Assembly (NCBI GenBank): GCA_947643595.1
Contig: CANRWP010000018.1
Span: 1 to 57,031 of the forward strand
Direction of reading: 5' to 3'
Origin: an uncultured bacterium
Lineage (GTDB): Bacteria > Bacillota > Clostridia > Lachnospirales > Lachnospiraceae
DNA length: 57,031 nt
Shown here: positions 49,659 through 57,031 of the stretch, piece by piece
How positions within the stretch are numbered: the stretch's first letter is position 1
Layout: each line of letters starts with the position of its first letter
The notes under the pieces: model-generated
The model's database searches: none
Told to the model about the DNA's origin: nothing
What the model saw: the letters and a program-made list of their open reading frames with translations, nothing else
Made by a program: the position numbers and the translations under genes

Positions 49659-52232
49659 ATGAAAGAAAAACCGGTCACAAGGGAAAAGCACAGAGGAATA
49701 ACGCTGCTCGTCTCCATTGTACTGGTTTTTTGTATTTTGGGGACGATCGTATATGCGGTGGCGAGGAAAATATCGGAGGAGATGTCGGATGCGGCGATCC
49801 AGAATCTGAGTGAGAGCCTGGATCTGATCCAGTATACCATTGAGGCAATTTTGACAAATGAAACAGAGTTTCAGGAGCTGATCGCCGGAGAGGCTGCGAG
49901 GGCGGATGACCCGGAGGAATATGTCCGCACCTACCAGATAAATCAGACCATGGTGAAAATGTCTTTTATTCCGAAGGGAAAGACGGAGGGAGTATCCAAC
50001 ACGGGGGAAATTTTTACCGGGGAGGAGCTGGACTTCTCTGGAGGTGGTATTGTGAACGGCATGCCGGTCTCAAAGTCCTATGTAAATTACATGGGGGCGT
50101 GGGCCTACACGGTAAAATGTCCTGTCATGCGGGAGGATGAGGAGATTGGAACGCTGTATATCGAATATATTTATGAGAATATCGATCGGTCCCTTCCAAA
50201 TGGATTTTATAATAAACAGGCGACTTTGTATGTGATGGATGCGGAGAGTGAACGTTTTATTCTGAAACCAAAGGGAATGGGGATGAGGAGCGCCGGACAT
50301 CTGAATCTGGACGATTTTTATCGGGCAAATGATATCAGGGACGAAGGAATTCGGACGGAGGTGGCCAGATGTCTGGATGAGGGGGATTATATCCTGTTTT
50401 ACCATGATATCCGGGGCGTAGAAGCTCTGAACTATATGTGGCCGGTCAGCGGCGGGACGATTTTTCTGGTGGGATATGTGCCGGTGGAGGCGATCCAGCA
50501 GGAGGGGAGCACCGTCAATCAGAATATCTTTCTCGTGGTAGTCGCCATGCTTGTGGCGTTTCTGGTGTGCGTGCTGCTGTACTATTTTAACTGGAGGCAG
50601 CAGGATAAGGACCGCAGAGAGCGGGAGGCGGAACGAAAACTTCACAATGAACAGCTTGCGGAGGCTCTGCAGGCGGCCCGGATCGCCAGCAATTCCAAGA
50701 CTATGTTCCTCTCCAATATGTCCCATGATATCCGTACACCGATGAATGCGGTTCTGGGATTTACGACGCTTTTGGCGAAGGACGCGGATGATCCGGTGAA
50801 GGTGCGCGAATACACGAAGAAGATCACTGCCTCCGGCCAGCATCTTCTCGGGTTGATAAACGACGTGCTGGATGTCTCCAAGATCGAGAGCGGAAAAGTC
50901 GTCCTCAATTTTGAAAAGTTTACACTGAGCGATGTGATCTCCTCCGTGGAGGCGATCATCATGCCGATGGCGAAGGAGAAGAAGCAGGAGTTTCATGTGG
51001 CGGTGACGGGTGTCAGACATGAGGATCTGGAGGGGGATGAGACGAGGCTCAATCAGATTCTGATCAATCTTTTGTCCAACTCCGTGAAATATACGCCGGA
51101 AGGCGGAAGTATCTGGCTGCGCATCCTTGGACTGAAACAGCATTCGGCACAGTATGAGCACATACGGATAGAGGTGGAGGACAACGGATACGGCATGACG
51201 CCGGAATACGTGAAGACTGTCTTTGACGCCTTCACCAGGGCGGAGAACAGCACCACGAACAAGGTGCAGGGGACAGGGCTCGGGATGGCTATCACAAAGA
51301 GCATCGTGGAGTTGATGGGCGGCACGATAGATGTCTCCAGCGAAGTGGATAAGGGAACACTCTTCCGGGTGGAGTTGGAACTGCGCATTCAGGAGAGAGA
51401 GGAGGACGGTCGGTTCTGGGAGGAGAAAGGCATATCCAGAATACTGATCGTGGATGAGGACGCGGGAAATTGCGATAATGTGCGTGAGCTGATGCGGGAC
51501 AGAGGAGTCGCCGCGGACGCCATGGGAATTGAGATGGCTCTGGAATGTCTGCAGGCGGATAAAGGCTCCTATCAGCTTGTGCTGATGGACTGGGATGTGT
51601 CGAAGACGGAGGGGATAAAGGCGGCGAAGAAGCTGCGGGAGCTTCTCTCCGTTACCGTGCCGATAGTGCTCCTGGCGGAATATAACGAGGAGGGAGTAGA
51701 GGAAGCGCTTCAGGTAGAGAATACGGATCTGCTCACAAAACCGTTCTTTGTTTCCACACTTCGGGATAAGATCGCACAGATGTGGGGAGACGGAGAAAAG
51801 CTGCCGGATGAAAAGCCCGAAAAAGCGGAGAGTCTGGAAGGCCTGCATTTTCTGGCGGCTGAGGACAATGAGATCAACGCGGAGATTCTGGTGGAGATTT
51901 TGAAAATGGAGGGAGCTTCCTGCGAGATCGCGGAGAATGGGCGGGCGGCGTTGGAGCGCTTTGCACAGGCGGAGGAAGGCGAGTTTGACGCGATCCTGAT
52001 GGATGTGCAGATGCCGGTGATGAACGGATATGAGGCAGCCAGAGCCATTCGCTCTCTGGAGAAAAAAGAGGCAAAGCGCATACCGGTTATTGCCATGACG
52101 GCGAATGCCTTCGCGGAGGATGAGAAGGAGGCGCTGAAGGCCGGAATGAATGCCCATGTGGCAAAACCGCTGGATGTGGAAATGTTAAAAAAGGTGATAG
52201 GACAGTATATAAAACGGGCAGGTGAAGTTTAA
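49659..52232 (+). CDS. Hybrid sensor histidine kinase with two receiver domains
   Basis: An 857-residue membrane kinase. Two helices (about 13-36 and 288-311) flank a roughly 250-residue extracytoplasmic sensor domain of Cache-like size. HisKA has H356 in NMSHDIRTPMNAVLGF; the ATPase shows NLLSNSVKYTPEGG and GTGLGMAITKSIVELMGG. Receiver 1 (about 590-705) has D644 in VLMDWDVSKTEG and Lys in LLTKPF, but lacks the usual MPxMDG and looks divergent. Receiver 2 (about 730-850) is canonical with D782 in ILMDVQMPVMNGYEA. No Hpt domain or separate output regulator is near. The binding-protein gene follows after one base, suggesting functional pairing. Confidence 0.92.
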   Translation: MKEKPVTREKHRGITLLVSIVLVFCILGTIVYAVARKISEEMSDAAIQNLSESLDLIQYTIEAILTNETEFQELIAGEAARADDPEEYVRTYQINQTMVKMSFIPKGKTEGVSNTGEIFTGEELDFSGGGIVNGMPVSKSYVNYMGAWAYTVKCPVMREDEEIGTLYIEYIYENIDRSLPNGFYNKQATLYVMDAESERFILKPKGMGMRSAGHLNLDDFYRANDIRDEGIRTEVARCLDEGDYILFYHDIRGVEALNYMWPVSGGTIFLVGYVPVEAIQQEGSTVNQNIFLVVVAMLVAFLVCVLLYYFNWRQQDKDRREREAERKLHNEQLAEALQAARIASNSKTMFLSNMSHDIRTPMNAVLGFTTLLAKDADDPVKVREYTKKITASGQHLLGLINDVLDVSKIESGKVVLNFEKFTLSDVISSVEAIIMPMAKEKKQEFHVAVTGVRHEDLEGDETRLNQILINLLSNSVKYTPEGGSIWLRILGLKQHSAQYEHIRIEVEDNGYGMTPEYVKTVFDAFTRAENSTTNKVQGTGLGMAITKSIVELMGGTIDVSSEVDKGTLFRVELELRIQEREEDGRFWEEKGISRILIVDEDAGNCDNVRELMRDRGVAADAMGIEMALECLQADKGSYQLVLMDWDVSKTEGIKAAKKLRELLSVTVPIVLLAEYNEEGVEEALQVENTDLLTKPFFVSTLRDKIAQMWGDGEKLPDEKPEKAESLEGLHFLAAEDNEINAEILVEILKMEGASCEIAENGRAALERFAQAEEGEFDAILMDVQMPVMNGYEAARAIRSLEKKEAKRIPVIAMTANAFAEDEKEALKAGMNAHVAKPLDVEMLKKVIGQYIKRAGEV

Positions 52233-52233
52233 G

Positions 52234-53544
52234 ATGTGCGGAAGGAAGGAAAAAAGAAGATGGCTGGCATGGATCTTGACGGGGGTTGTGATGTTAGCGT
52301 TTACAGCCTGTGGAAAAGAGGAGGAACAAAAGAATCTGATCAGGGAGGACAGAGAGGAGGAACGAATCGTCAATTTCTTCAGTCCCATGGAAAAATCTGA
52401 TCCGGACGCGGAGAACGTGGCGAGAAGCGCGTCCGAGCTGACAGTCATCATGGCGGAGGAGGAACTGGGTGTCACGATGGCGTACAGGACCTACACGGCG
52501 GAGCATTATCAGGACAAAACCTATGACGATGTGGCCCTAGAGAGAGCTCGCAGCAACATGGATGATCTGTACCTTCTGAATCCGGATGTGATCCTGAAGC
52601 TGGGGGCGGAAGGGAAGCTGATGGATCTGTCGGGGTTGGAGAGCGCTGAGAATCTTCGGGAGATCATAAAGATCGCCAACACGGTGGATGGGAAGCTGGT
52701 GGCGATCCCCCAGGAGGTGGCGGCGTACGGATTGTTTGTCAACAAGGATATGTTTGACGAGTACGGGCTCACGCTGCCGGAGACGCCGGAAGAGTTTCTG
52801 GAATGCTGTCGGGTATTCAAGGAAAACGGAATCGAGACGCCCGTCGGCGCGAATCGCTGGTGGCTGGAGACTTTCGTCTTCGCGCAGGCTTACGCGGAGC
52901 TCTACAATGGAGGAAACACGGAGGAGGAGATCGCGGCTCTCAACAGCGGGGAGGCGAGATACAGCGACTATATGCGTCCCGGGTTTGAGTTTTTGCAGGA
53001 ACTGATCGATCAGGGGTATATCGATGCGGAGAAGGCCCTGGTCAGCGAGGCGATCGAAGGTGAGGGAGAGGATTTCCTGGCACAGAAAACACCCATTGTG
53101 ATGGCGTACTGGGGCGCGGCGAACACGAAGACAGCCTACGGGGAAACGGATTTTGAGATGCAGGTCATCGGTTTTCCGAGCAGTATGGGGCAGATGCCGG
53201 TGATACCCATGACGGGTTACGGTGTGGGCGCCAATGCGGAACACAGGGAGGATGCGGCGAAGATGCTGGATATCATGACCTCCGATGAGGCGCTTCAGGT
53301 GTACTCGGAGACGAACCGGGTGATCTCGCCGTCGAAGAACGTGTCGGTGGAGTGCGTTCCTGCCCTGAGACCGCTCAACGACAGGATCGAGGAGGGCGTC
53401 TATGTCCTCGGCTCCAACGCAGGCATGAAGGTGGAGCAGTGGGGCAACACCTGCCTGATCGTGCGGCAGCTGCTGGGGGGCGCCACAGTGGACGAGTGCA
53501 TGGCGATGTTTGATGAATTGCAGGATGAGACGCTTCAAAAATAA
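52234..53544 (+). CDS. Extracellular solute-binding lipoprotein (family 1), orphan
   Basis: A 436-residue lipoprotein with signal ending MLAFTACG. The mature domain is an SBP_bac_1 carbohydrate-type fold: LYLLNPDVILKLGAEGKLMD, VAIPQEVAAYGLFVNKDMFD, EFLECCRVFKENGIETPVG and the C-terminal GVGANAEHREDAAKMLDIMT. I start at ATG 52234, one base after the kinase stop; GTG 52222 would overlap it. No permease or ATPase genes lie near, so it may serve as a ligand receptor for the hybrid kinase, in the manner of periplasmic-binding-protein-coupled kinases, or work with a distant importer. Confidence 0.88.
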   Translation: MCGRKEKRRWLAWILTGVVMLAFTACGKEEEQKNLIREDREEERIVNFFSPMEKSDPDAENVARSASELTVIMAEEELGVTMAYRTYTAEHYQDKTYDDVALERARSNMDDLYLLNPDVILKLGAEGKLMDLSGLESAENLREIIKIANTVDGKLVAIPQEVAAYGLFVNKDMFDEYGLTLPETPEEFLECCRVFKENGIETPVGANRWWLETFVFAQAYAELYNGGNTEEEIAALNSGEARYSDYMRPGFEFLQELIDQGYIDAEKALVSEAIEGEGEDFLAQKTPIVMAYWGAANTKTAYGETDFEMQVIGFPSSMGQMPVIPMTGYGVGANAEHREDAAKMLDIMTSDEALQVYSETNRVISPSKNVSVECVPALRPLNDRIEEGVYVLGSNAGMKVEQWGNTCLIVRQLLGGATVDECMAMFDELQDETLQK

Positions 53545-53545
53545 C

Positions 53546-54943
53546 TTAATTCTTTTTTAATGTGATAATGCTGTGGAAGGTTGCTGTCTCATTGTGGTAA
53601 TACATCTGCATGTCGCCATGATATTTACCGACTGTTTTCCGGATGCTTTTCAGACCGAAGCCGTGTCGTTGTCCGTCGGATTTGGAAGTAGGCATAAGAC
53701 CAAGACCAGCGCGCACATGGCGTGAAAATGGGTCATTTCGGCAGGAGTTGACCATTGTTATGACAGTAAAAGGCGTATGTTCTCTTTTTTGAACAGTCAT
53801 TTCAATAAACGCTTCCGGAATGCCTCGGCAGGCTTCCACCGCGTTATCCAGCAAATTGCAGAATAGAGAAGTGATATCATTATCCGCCATAAAATCTACA
53901 GTGCCGCTGTGTATATCGGTAAGAAAGGATATGTGCAGAGAGAGGCACTGTTTTTGTATCGTCCGAGAATAGCATTTAAAAGCGCATTGTCGCATAGCTT
54001 TGCGGCATCCTTTAAATCGGAGGAAAGCAAAAGCTGTTTTATATAGGCGGAAATTTTTTCATGGTCACACTGATCGTTTAAGAGATCGATAGACTGCAGA
54101 TGTTTTTTGATGTCGTGGATCAGGATGCTCTGGTTGTCGTACTGGGAGAGGAGCATTTTGTAATATTGGGCAGAATCGGATTCTTTTTGGAGAAGGAGCA
54201 GGGTTTCGGTGTATTCGGAATGTTTATTTTGAATATACTGGTTTAGAACAAAGACCAGTAAACTGATACCCAAAAGGAATATGGAACTTAATGTGATCAT
54301 CCAGTCTGATTTGTTTGAAAGAGCAGTATTTTCTCCAATATTGACAAAGGTGATTATCACAAAAACAGAGGTAATTGGGATAAAGCTAAGCAAAAAAGCA
54401 GAGATATTTTGAGACGGATTATAGGATCTCTTTCCCTTTAAAAGATGAATAAGGATATATATGATTAAAAAAATGAAATTTTGCTGAAAACGGATAAAAT
54501 AGCAAGATTTCGGAAATAGGAAGCTTCAGCAAAAAAATGTGGAGAGTGTCGCAAAAGGATACCGAATGGAATCAATTCGCACGTGCTCATAATAGCGGTT
54601 AAGATGGCAGAATGGAATAGTGCTGAAAACCATTTTAGTTGATATTGGGTATATAAATATATAAAATTTATTAAAAAATATAAAAAGGCATTTAACCATG
54701 TTATTTCTGCTATCGATACTGCAAATAAGAGCAGATATAAAAGGGTAAGCAGTAATGCACGTCTCTTTTCCAATCCCTTATGGGAATCAGCAGAATTAAA
54801 AAATTTGTGCGCTGATTTTTTATTTTTGGGAGGAAAAAGGTTGGAAGAATATTGCCAGAGAATAACGGCTTCCGTTAAAATACCGAAGGAATAGCAAATT
54901 ACATTGTTCTGACCAGAGCTTCTACAGCGATGATGGAAGATGC
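53546..54943 (-). pseudogene. AgrC-like sensor kinase broken by two frameshifts
   Basis: Three frames together read as one GHKL kinase: a membrane part (ICYSFGILTEAVILWQYSS to LAILSVFSKISFF), a linker with the H-box LIHDIKKHLQSIDLL, and an ATPase with LFCNLLDNAVEACRG and RHGFGLKSIRKTVGKYHGD. Break 1 is at a run of seven T (minus strand) near 54466-54472, where one more T restores FFLIIYIL. Break 2 is at a run of five A near 53960, where one more A restores RYKKQCLSLHISF. Both are homopolymer losses, so either decay or assembly error is possible. The missing regulator half argues for real decay. Related to the intact pair at 9270-11281. Confidence 0.8.
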
Positions 54944-55233
54944 GGGAAGCGCATGGCATCATCAAGATATTCTATGTGGGATGTGATAATCAGGATAATA
55001 ATATTTTGATTTCGCTTTTTCAGCTCATTACCGACATAAATACCGTTCATCCCCGGCATTTCCACATCAAGAAAAAGGATATCGATATCTCCCCGATCCG
55101 CAAGCAGAGCTTCGCCGTTGTCAAAACAGGCTGTTTCAGGGCATTTTAAATGAGCGCATGCAAAATAAGTTCGGATGTATTTTTGTAATTGTTCAGTTAT
55201 CAGAGCATCATCGTCACAAATACAGATCCGCAT
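54922..55233 (-). pseudogene. Truncated LytTR-type response regulator, receiver domain only
   Basis: 103 residues: MRICICDDDALITEQLQKYI with the acidic cluster, phosphoacceptor Asp in ILFLDVEMPGMNGIYV and Thr in LIITSHIEYLDDAMRF. Homology stops at about 54949, the Lys-containing end of the receiver and the whole LytTR DNA-binding domain (about 130 residues) are missing, and a stop follows. The sequence then passes into the broken kinase, so a deletion has fused the two genes. It cannot act as a DNA-binding regulator. Confidence 0.8.
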
Positions 55234-55273
55234 AGTTTTGCTTGCCCTCGCCTTTCAAATGAAACTGGTTTTT

Positions 55274-55302
55274 ATTATACACTGCAGTATGTGAAATTGC
55301 AA
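55274..55302 (-). promoter_or_regulatory. Promoter of the broken minus-strand two-component pair
   Basis: On the minus strand, TTGCAA (55302-55297), a 17-base spacer and TATAAT (55279-55274) precede the regulator start by 40 bases. The promoter is still near-consensus although the genes are broken. Confidence 0.65.
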
Positions 55303-55349
55303 AAGGGTTTGCATGAAAAGACATTTTCAGGCGTTTTTTGGTTTACGGC

Positions 55350-55378
55350 TTGAAATACTCCGACTTTTATGATATAGT
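55350..55378 (+). promoter_or_regulatory. Promoter of the Rpn-like gene
   Basis: TTGAAA (55350-55355), a 17-base spacer and TATAGT (55373-55378). It leaves a leader of about 180 bases (55385-55565) in which I see only short GC-rich inverted segments (ggcgttctgccg, aaaggcgtcc) and no gene. Confidence 0.68.
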
Positions 55379-55565
55379 CAGAGGAAAGCAGATTATTTTC
55401 ATAACTATAGTCTCTATATTGAGATTGTCTGTCAGGCGGCGTTCTGCCGTATCTTGCCGAAAGGCGTCCTGAAGATTCCTGCTTTTAGATTCAAAATCAT
55501 TAAATGAAAAAGCAGAAGAAGAGGGGATGACGTATATGTTCTCCTGCGGGAAAGGAGAAAGTGGT

Positions 55566-56447
55566 ATGTCAAATGTAACAAGAAATCATAAGGACAATGT
55601 ATTTTGTCTGCTGTACAGGGAGAAGAAAAATTTACTCTCTCTGTATAATGCGATGAACGGCACATCCTATGAGAATGAACAGGAACTGGAGGTAGTCACA
55701 TTAGAGGAAGCGATCTGTATGAAAATGCGGAATGATGCGGCGTTTGTGATCGATTCAACGCTGAACCTGTACGAACAACAGGCGAGTGTCAATCCAAACA
55801 TGCCGCTCCGCAATTTATATTATGTGACGGAGGAACTGAAGAAAATTGCTCCGGCAGGCAGACTTCACCGGACAACGAAAGTGAAAATCCCGGCACCGCA
55901 TTTTGTAATGTTTTATAACGGAGCGGCAAAGCAGCCGGAGAGAATGACTTACAGGCTTTCGGAATTATTCTTCAGAGAGGAAAAAGAACCAGGATTGGAA
56001 TTGGTAGTCACTGCGGTCAATATTAACCCAGGGTGCAGCCAAGAACTGCTGGATAAGTGCGAGAGCTTGAGAGGATATATGGCTTTTGTGGAGAAAGTCC
56101 GGGTTAAACTGGCTGCTGAGGTAAAATTGGAAGAGGCTGTGCGCCAGTCGGTAAATGAGTGCATTTCAGAAAATATCCTTGAGGATTTTTTCAGGGAACA
56201 CAGGGAGGAGATCGTAGAAATGGGGATTTACGAGTTCGATCAGGAATTGCATGACCAGGTACTTCGGGAAGATGGGGAAGCGATTGGGATGGAGAAAGGG
56301 ATAGAGATCGGTAGAAGAGAAGCTGTAGAGATCGGTAGAAGAGAAGCTATAGAAAATTTGATGGATACGTTGAATTTAACAGAGGAGCAGGCGATGGAGG
56401 CATTGAAAATCCCGGAGAGTGAGAGAAAAAAATACAGCGTCAGTTAG
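55566..56447 (+). CDS. Rpn/PD-(D/E)XK-type putative transposase or nuclease
   Basis: A 293-residue protein of the Rpn (recombination-promoting nuclease) / PDDEXK_2 group. The nuclease core is suggested by DNVFCLLYREKKNLLSLYNA, then NDAAFVIDSTLNLYEQQASV (acidic residue and E-x-Q) and NPNMPLRNLYYVTEE. The C-terminal part is helical and charged with a tandem 8-residue repeat (EIGRREAV/EIGRREAI). Start ATG 55566 has AAAGGAGAAAG upstream; ATG 55527 is an upstream alternative. Such genes are numerous, strain-variable and of debated role. Flanked by broken genes. Confidence 0.8.
   Translation: MSNVTRNHKDNVFCLLYREKKNLLSLYNAMNGTSYENEQELEVVTLEEAICMKMRNDAAFVIDSTLNLYEQQASVNPNMPLRNLYYVTEELKKIAPAGRLHRTTKVKIPAPHFVMFYNGAAKQPERMTYRLSELFFREEKEPGLELVVTAVNINPGCSQELLDKCESLRGYMAFVEKVRVKLAAEVKLEEAVRQSVNECISENILEDFFREHREEIVEMGIYEFDQELHDQVLREDGEAIGMEKGIEIGRREAVEIGRREAIENLMDTLNLTEEQAMEALKIPESERKKYSVS
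56304..56351 (+). repeat. 24-bp tandem repeat, two units, inside the Rpn-like gene
   Basis: gagatcggtagaagagaagc plus tgta (56304-56327) is repeated at 56328-56351 with one change (tata), giving EIGRREAV-EIGRREAI in frame. Identity is 23 of 24, so duplication is recent and copy number could vary. Confidence 0.9.
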
Positions 56448-56531
56448 TTTTCCGCGTTGCATTTTTCCGGAAAAAACTGCATACAGGGAGGATTTTTCAG
56501 TATCTGTGGAGATAAAAAGGAGGAATTTTCC

Positions 56532-57005
56532 ATGTATTTGTTTCAGATTCATAAGCATAAACGCAAAGCCAGGATTTGGTCCGGCATTTCGATGGCGGCA
56601 ATACTTCTTGTTGGCTGCGGAAAGAAAATACCCAGGCTTTCCGAGGAGGAATTGGCTGCTTTGCAATATATAGAAAAAATGGAGGTGGAGGATTACTACG
56701 GAGACGGAGTATATTACGAGGCTTATGTTCCGAAAGGAAGCAGTTGTCAGGATGGCAGTGTGTCCTGCTTTGACCACGGAATTACGTATTTCGCTTCCGC
56801 CTGCAGTTTGGAGTCCGCGTCTTACCTGTATGAATAAATGGATGATACAGTACAGTACACCGTGGATGACTGGCAGGATGAGAACTTCGGCAATGCGGAC
56901 CAGGTAGAGTTGAGCAAAATGAAGAAAAACGGCGACGACAGATATCAGTTCGCATCGGCGATGAAAGAAAATATTTCTCCCTTTTCGGAATTGTGTACCC
57001 ATTGA
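56532..57005 (+). pseudogene. Lipoprotein gene interrupted by an in-frame stop and run into the 50-bp repeat
   Basis: ATG 56532 (RBS AGGAGG at 56519-56524) begins a lipoprotein with signal ending ILLVGCG. The frame stops at TAA 56835-56837 after 101 residues, but the same frame continues directly with MDDTVQYTVDDWQDENFGN and LSKMKKNGDDRYQF, good protein-like sequence, until TGA 57003-57005 inside the repeat. A single substitution therefore explains the break. The original C terminus may have been replaced by the repeat-bearing segment. Confidence 0.6.
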
Positions 57006-57031
57006 GTAATAACTTTTCGATATACATTGTA
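56982..57031. repeat. 50-bp dispersed repeat, copy 2 (reaches the window end)
   Basis: Matches 14321-14370 at 42 of 50 positions in the same orientation. Here it truncates the reading of a broken lipoprotein gene, and the element may continue beyond the window. Confidence 0.6.

Noticed and set aside
53546..53995. C-terminal kinase fragment as a functional small ATPase gene
   Set aside because: It has no start with RBS at the proper place, and its first residues are the out-of-frame reading of the upstream kinase part.

Overview
The window (57,031 bases, moderately GC-rich, almost all genes on the + strand) looks like chromosomal DNA of an anaerobic Gram-positive of the Lachnospiraceae/Clostridia type. 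This is inferred from gene content: lysine/peptidoglycan synthesis through LL-diaminopimelate aminotransferase (dapL), a glnA gene followed by an ANTAR antiterminator-like protein, AgrC/LytTR-type two-component systems, many lipoproteins with lipobox signals, a PurO-type IMP cyclohydrolase beside a stand-alone AICAR transformylase, GatCAB together with GlnS, and tRNA genes lacking an encoded CCA. No species is claimed.

Layout. 1-5.2 kb: 3' end of tRNA-Lys, a MATE exporter, tRNA-Leu, and a VanR-like response regulator with a large sensor kinase. 5.2-9.2 kb: two glycosyltransferases flanking a previously missable 41-residue membrane microprotein, hisC and a small membrane exporter. 9.2-13.5 kb: an AgrC/AgrA-like pair followed by a promoter with a two-turn direct repeat and two related lipoproteins, the first with an LprI-like domain. 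13.5-14.4 kb: an AT-rich patch of remnants (HNH nuclease domain, decayed flavodoxin-type reductase, a dispersed 50-bp repeat). 14.4-22.6 kb: PNPOx-like protein, methyltransferase, lipoprotein, hslO, nadE, a degenerate FMN-binding-like protein and a 969-residue polytopic/repeat/LysM protein. 22.6-32.6 kb: core metabolism: glnA behind an attenuator, ANTAR pseudo-receiver protein, dapF, dapL, VOC protein, gatC-GNAT-gatA-gatB, an SGNH hydrolase and maf.

32.7-43.5 kb is the most interesting region: an apparently self-contained catabolic locus. It starts with a GntR/UTRA regulator fused to an ADP-ribosylglycohydrolase (ARH) fold that has lost its metal ligands, then an operon of ARH1, a PfkB kinase, a CUT2-type ABC importer (ATPase, two permeases, binding lipoprotein), two AllA (ureidoglycolate lyase)-like cupins in tandem, and ARH2. 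Both operon ARHs keep the TDD and D-T-D-T metal motifs. I read the regulator's ARH domain as a dead enzyme reused as a sensor for the locus's own substrate, probably a small glycosylated or ribosylated compound. Near-identical 12-bp partial palindromes lie in both leader regions and are candidate operators.

43.5-57 kb: a small membrane protein, guaB, a structured spacer, purO, AICAR transformylase and glnS, then a hybrid sensor kinase overlapping closely with an orphan solute-binding lipoprotein. The right end is decaying: a minus-strand AgrC/AgrA-like pair with two homopolymer frameshifts and a truncated regulator, an Rpn/PD-(D/E)XK family gene with an internal tandem repeat, and a nonsense-interrupted lipoprotein that runs into the second copy of the 50-bp repeat.
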